A stretch of DNA of 18,267 bases from JANRIC01 sp033765345 (GTDB lineage Bacteria; Bacteroidota; Bacteroidia; Cytophagales; Microscillaceae), in the NCBI GenBank assembly GCA_033765345.1, contig JANRIC010000077.1, forward strand, positions 1 to 18,267, given 5' to 3'. The position numbers and the translations under genes are program-made. Positions 16,230 through 18,267 of this stretch are shown piece after piece. The notes below the pieces were generated by a model that ran no database searches, had not been told where the DNA came from, and was given only the letters and a program-made list of their open reading frames with translations. Positions within the stretch are counted from its first letter, which is position 1, and the number at the start of each line of letters is the position of its first letter.

Positions 16230-16449
16230 AAAGATTCAAAATGTTTTTTTTGTATGAAATTTGCTAAAAAAATACTTCAGTACCTATCACATATCCAGCT
16301 AATCATACTTATAAATAAAATTATTCCAAATTTGTCAAAAACATAAGAACAGATTTTTCATCGGATTGATGTAATTGGAACCTATAAATTACTCAAATTT
16401 AGTCATTCTGCTTGAAAACTTAATTTGTTTTAAAATCGTAAAAATTATT
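16230..16449. other. Divergent intergenic region of the ClpX-like and STAS genes
   Basis: This 220-base AT-rich spacer must carry the start signals of both genes. I find no exact TAnnTTTG with spaced TTG on either strand. Near matches (CCAAATTTG near 16326, TTAATTTG near 16420) are weak. No RNA gene is apparent. Confidence 0.3.
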
Positions 16450-16797
16450 ATGCAAATACAGGCTCTCGACGAAGATATTTTTCATATTATACAAATTAAC
16501 GGAGATGTAGATGCGGCATCTTCTATTATATTGGATAAAGCCATTGAAAAAGCAATCTCAGAAGATAAAAAAAATATCCTTATTGATTGTATGCATCTCA
16601 ACTACATTTCTTCTGCGGGTTTGGGGGTATTTGTCTATTATATAGAAGATTTTAAAGCAAATGATGTGTTTTTCGCCTTGTTTTCATTGAGTGATAAGAT
16701 TAAAAATATTTTCGAGATTTTGGGTCTCAACAAACTTATTAACATTGCCGACTCCAAAGAGGACGCTAAACATTTAAGAAATGACTCATCACTTTAA
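16450..16797 (+). CDS. STAS-domain anti-sigma factor antagonist (RsbV/SpoIIAA-like)
   Basis: A small cytoplasmic switch protein. When unphosphorylated it binds the kinase/anti-sigma partner, and the kinase inactivates it by phosphorylating a serine. The 115-residue product is a single STAS domain: beta strands with INGDVDAASS at 16-25, then LIDCMHLNYISSAGLGVFVYY around 44-64. By alignment with SpoIIAA (Asp57-Ser58-Ser59-Gly), Ser55 is the phosphorylation candidate and Ser54 replaces the usual Asp. An in-frame TTG at 16375 would add 25 residues. I prefer the ATG at 16450 because STAS proteins normally begin a few residues before the first strand. The gene overlaps the kinase gene by 17 bases, which implies coupled synthesis. 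The phosphatase at 13423 is the probable reactivating partner. Confidence 0.88.
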   Translation: MQIQALDEDIFHIIQINGDVDAASSIILDKAIEKAISEDKKNILIDCMHLNYISSAGLGVFVYYIEDFKANDVFFALFSLSDKIKNIFEILGLNKLINIADSKEDAKHLRNDSSL

Positions 16798-17200
16798 AGT
16801 AAATTGTTTGCGCGATAATCTCAAACTCATTCGGGAGTTCGTTCAGACGGTTCTTACAGAGTATCCCCTCTCTGAAATAGAAACCAATCAATTAATCCTG
16901 GCAGTGGATGAGGTTTGCTCTAATCTGATCATCCATGCACATGACTGTAACCCCGACATCAATATTGAGATCAACATCCTAGGTAGTGAGGAATTGATTC
17001 TTTTCGAGATCATCCATAAAAACACTGATAATTTTGATTTTTCCCAATACAAAAACCCCAGCCTGAAAAAAATTGTCCAAGAAAGAAGAAAAGGAGGTAT
17101 TGGTCTGATCCTGGTGAATAAGATCATGGATAATGTAGAGGTGAAAAATGAAAATACTTTTAATATCTGGCGAATGTCCAAATATATTAATGCTGGTTAG
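16781..17200 (+). CDS. HATPase serine kinase / anti-sigma factor (RsbW/SpoIIAB-like)
   Basis: GHKL-fold ATP-binding protein of the anti-sigma serine kinase group, expected to phosphorylate the STAS protein encoded just upstream and to hold an unknown target. It has 139 residues. The N box is AVDEVCSNLIIHAH at 41-54, with Glu44 and Asn48 in the ExxxN arrangement. The G2-type GGIGLILVNKIMD at 105-117 is clear. The G1 box, normally DxG, is degenerate: HKNTDNFD at 79-86 has Lys and Thr where Asp and Gly are expected. Kinase activity therefore needs proof, though ATP binding could persist. The start overlaps the STAS gene by 17 bases. No sigma factor gene is near, so the controlled target may be distant or may not be a sigma factor. 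Confidence 0.87.
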   Translation: MTHHFKVNCLRDNLKLIREFVQTVLTEYPLSEIETNQLILAVDEVCSNLIIHAHDCNPDINIEINILGSEELILFEIIHKNTDNFDFSQYKNPSLKKIVQERRKGGIGLILVNKIMDNVEVKNENTFNIWRMSKYINAG

Positions 17201-17437
17201 ATAAAAACTCTAGGATTTCATTAGACTCTAAGTGTTAGGTTTAAGTATTTTTATTGCATATACATGTGATTTAAGCAGATGTCATTTTTTAGTAAATCTA
17301 TCGAAAACCTAGCAAAAAAAATCCCCCCAAACACTTGCCTATTTAGCGCCATATTCCTAACTTCGTAATAGGGACGGAGAACTATTTTTTGAGGAAGAAT
17401 CAACACATAACTATCACATTTTTAAGCCTTTTAAGCT
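17201..17437. other. Intergenic region before the terminal open frame
   Basis: AT-rich spacer with no gene. No strong hairpin follows the kinase stop. A near promoter match, TATTTTTTG (about 17382-17390), has one base too many for TAnnTTTG. An 8-base direct repeat TTTTAAGC occurs twice (17420-17427 and 17429-17436) directly before the next start codon. Base composition changes sharply at its right end. Confidence 0.4.
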
Positions 17438-18267
17438 ATGCCAGACTACACACACAAATCCAACTCGGAATACGAGAACGATTACGAAGACGAAAACCAA
17501 TACCTAGACCTTAAAAATCGCAAAAGCCCCATAGACACATTTCAAGCGCAACTAAAAGCACACCTTAGCGGACAGCCCCTCGAGACCTCTATCCAGGCAT
17601 ATTTCTGCCAACAAGCCGCCCTGAAACCAGACCCACCCCTGCGCCACCGCATCCGAGGAGCAATGAGCCACATCGACCCCACCCAACGCTCCAATTACGA
17701 ACCCGAATCCCTCTATGCCATCATCGCCACCTACTATGATATCCCGCAAGAGATAGAACCCTACCAAAGCCCCAGTGGACGCTACGAATACCGCTATACC
17801 AACCAGGAACTCATCCAAGAAATCTATCGAGACATCCTTCTGCTCAACAACATCCACAACCAACAAGACCATAGCCAGTACCACATCGGCAAAGAAATCC
17901 TCCTGCCCACCCGCGACTATGCCCAACACCTCAAAGCCCAGTACCAAAGCCCCGAAAAAACACAGACGCAGACCCAGACCGCCAAACCCGAGACCACCGA
18001 GAGCCTATACACCAAGCAACTCGAGCAACTCAAAGCCGAGCTAAACCCCGAAGAACGTCAGGCACTAGACCAACTCCTAGCACACAAGCAAAACCTTGAG
18101 CAAACCGAAGAAAAGCCCTACGACATCCAGAACGGCATCCCCGTATTTGATCCCGGCAAGTTCCGCAATCACCAGGAAGTCTACCAATACATCAGCCTCC
18201 AGATACAGCAAGGCGACAACTACTTTGCCCAGCATTTCAGCATCCAACGCCTAGACAGCCCCCGCCG
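17438..18267 (+). CDS. Unrecognised protein, 5' part (runs off the right edge)
   Basis: An ATG at 17438 opens a frame of 276 codons that reaches the window edge without a stop. I do not recognise the family. The N-terminus (MPDYTHKSNSEYENDYEDEN) is polar and acidic, with no signal peptide or membrane helix. The protein is rich in Gln, Tyr, Asn, His, Pro and Glu. Residues 87-158 faintly resemble a LysM domain with an insertion: YEPESLYAIIATYYDIP, later NQELIQEI and NNIHNQQ, then HIGKEILLPT. A Thr/Gln low-complexity linker (about 172-185) and a charged helix (190-225) follow. Codons are mostly C-ending and the coding strand is C- and A-rich (for example 21 C, 9 G, 22 A and 8 T in 17521-17580), unlike all other genes here. 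That suggests a foreign origin or unusual selection. It is incomplete, so its size and function are open. Confidence 0.75.
   Translation, partial: MPDYTHKSNSEYENDYEDENQYLDLKNRKSPIDTFQAQLKAHLSGQPLETSIQAYFCQQAALKPDPPLRHRIRGAMSHIDPTQRSNYEPESLYAIIATYYDIPQEIEPYQSPSGRYEYRYTNQELIQEIYRDILLLNNIHNQQDHSQYHIGKEILLPTRDYAQHLKAQYQSPEKTQTQTQTAKPETTESLYTKQLEQLKAELNPEERQALDQLLAHKQNLEQTEEKPYDIQNGIPVFDPGKFRNHQEVYQYISLQIQQGDNYFAQHFSIQRLDSPR

Noticed and set aside
16375..16449. 25-residue upstream extension of the STAS protein from a TTG codon
   Set aside because: STAS proteins normally start near the first strand, which fits the ATG at 16450; the extension looks like untranslated sequence.
17338..17372. Possible hairpin CCTATT/AATAGG before the terminal gene
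   Set aside because: Only 6 pairs across a long loop; expected by chance in AT-rich DNA.
17552..17947. Open frame of 131 codons on the minus strand opposite the terminal gene
   Set aside because: Its openness follows from the strong C/A bias of the plus-strand gene. The translation is Val/Gly/Leu-rich with no family resemblance, and the plus-strand frame is longer.
17775..18044. Second plus-strand frame inside the terminal gene (Thr/Ser/Pro-rich)
   Set aside because: A low-complexity product caused by the skewed composition in another frame; it lies wholly inside the longer frame.
1..18267. CRISPR array, tRNA, rRNA, insertion sequence or integration site
   Set aside because: Scanning by eye found no regularly spaced direct repeats, cloverleaf with CCA-end context, transposase-like product or flanking terminal repeats.

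Overview
This window looks like chromosome of a Bacteroidota bacterium, most likely a Cytophagales-type lineage. Reasons: AT-rich DNA (roughly 40% G+C by eye) with A-rich, Shine-Dalgarno-poor start regions; several promoters of the Bacteroidetes type (TAnnTTTG at -7, the best with an upstream TTG); a fused DAHP synthase/chorismate mutase; a monofunctional Bacteroidetes-type proline dehydrogenase; a TamB gene divergent from tsaD; and a PilJ-type sensor joined to a SpoIIE phosphatase. No rRNA, tRNA, CRISPR array or insertion sequence was found.

Layout. 1-362 is non-coding and holds three separate inverted repeats. 363-1046 (+) is msrA, a predicted lipoprotein methionine sulfoxide reductase, closed by a strong hairpin. 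On the minus strand, 4110 to 1114 carries proline dehydrogenase, then a solitary D12-class adenine DNA methyltransferase with a structured leader, then a small unknown protein. 4287-5405 (+) is DAHP synthase/chorismate mutase, ended by a good intrinsic terminator. tsaD (-, 5558-6592) and the very long tamB (+, 6788-11860) diverge from one intergenic region. speD-speE (-, 13111 to 11864) is a two-gene operon for decarboxylated AdoMet and spermidine-type polyamines, with a clear promoter.

13423-17200 is a signalling block. It contains a membrane sensor with a SpoIIE/PP2C phosphatase output (+), a ClpX-like AAA+ unfoldase lacking the zinc-binding domain (-), and an overlapping STAS antagonist/HATPase kinase pair (+). 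The phosphatase, STAS protein and kinase are the three parts of an RsbU/RsbV/RsbW-like partner switch. No sigma factor is present, so the output is unknown.

17438 to the right edge is a long open frame that leaves the window without a stop. It differs from everything else in composition: strongly C- and A-rich on the coding strand and rich in Gln, Tyr, Pro and Asn. It has no signal peptide and one region that faintly resembles a split LysM domain. This is the least familiar part of the window and the best candidate for something undescribed.
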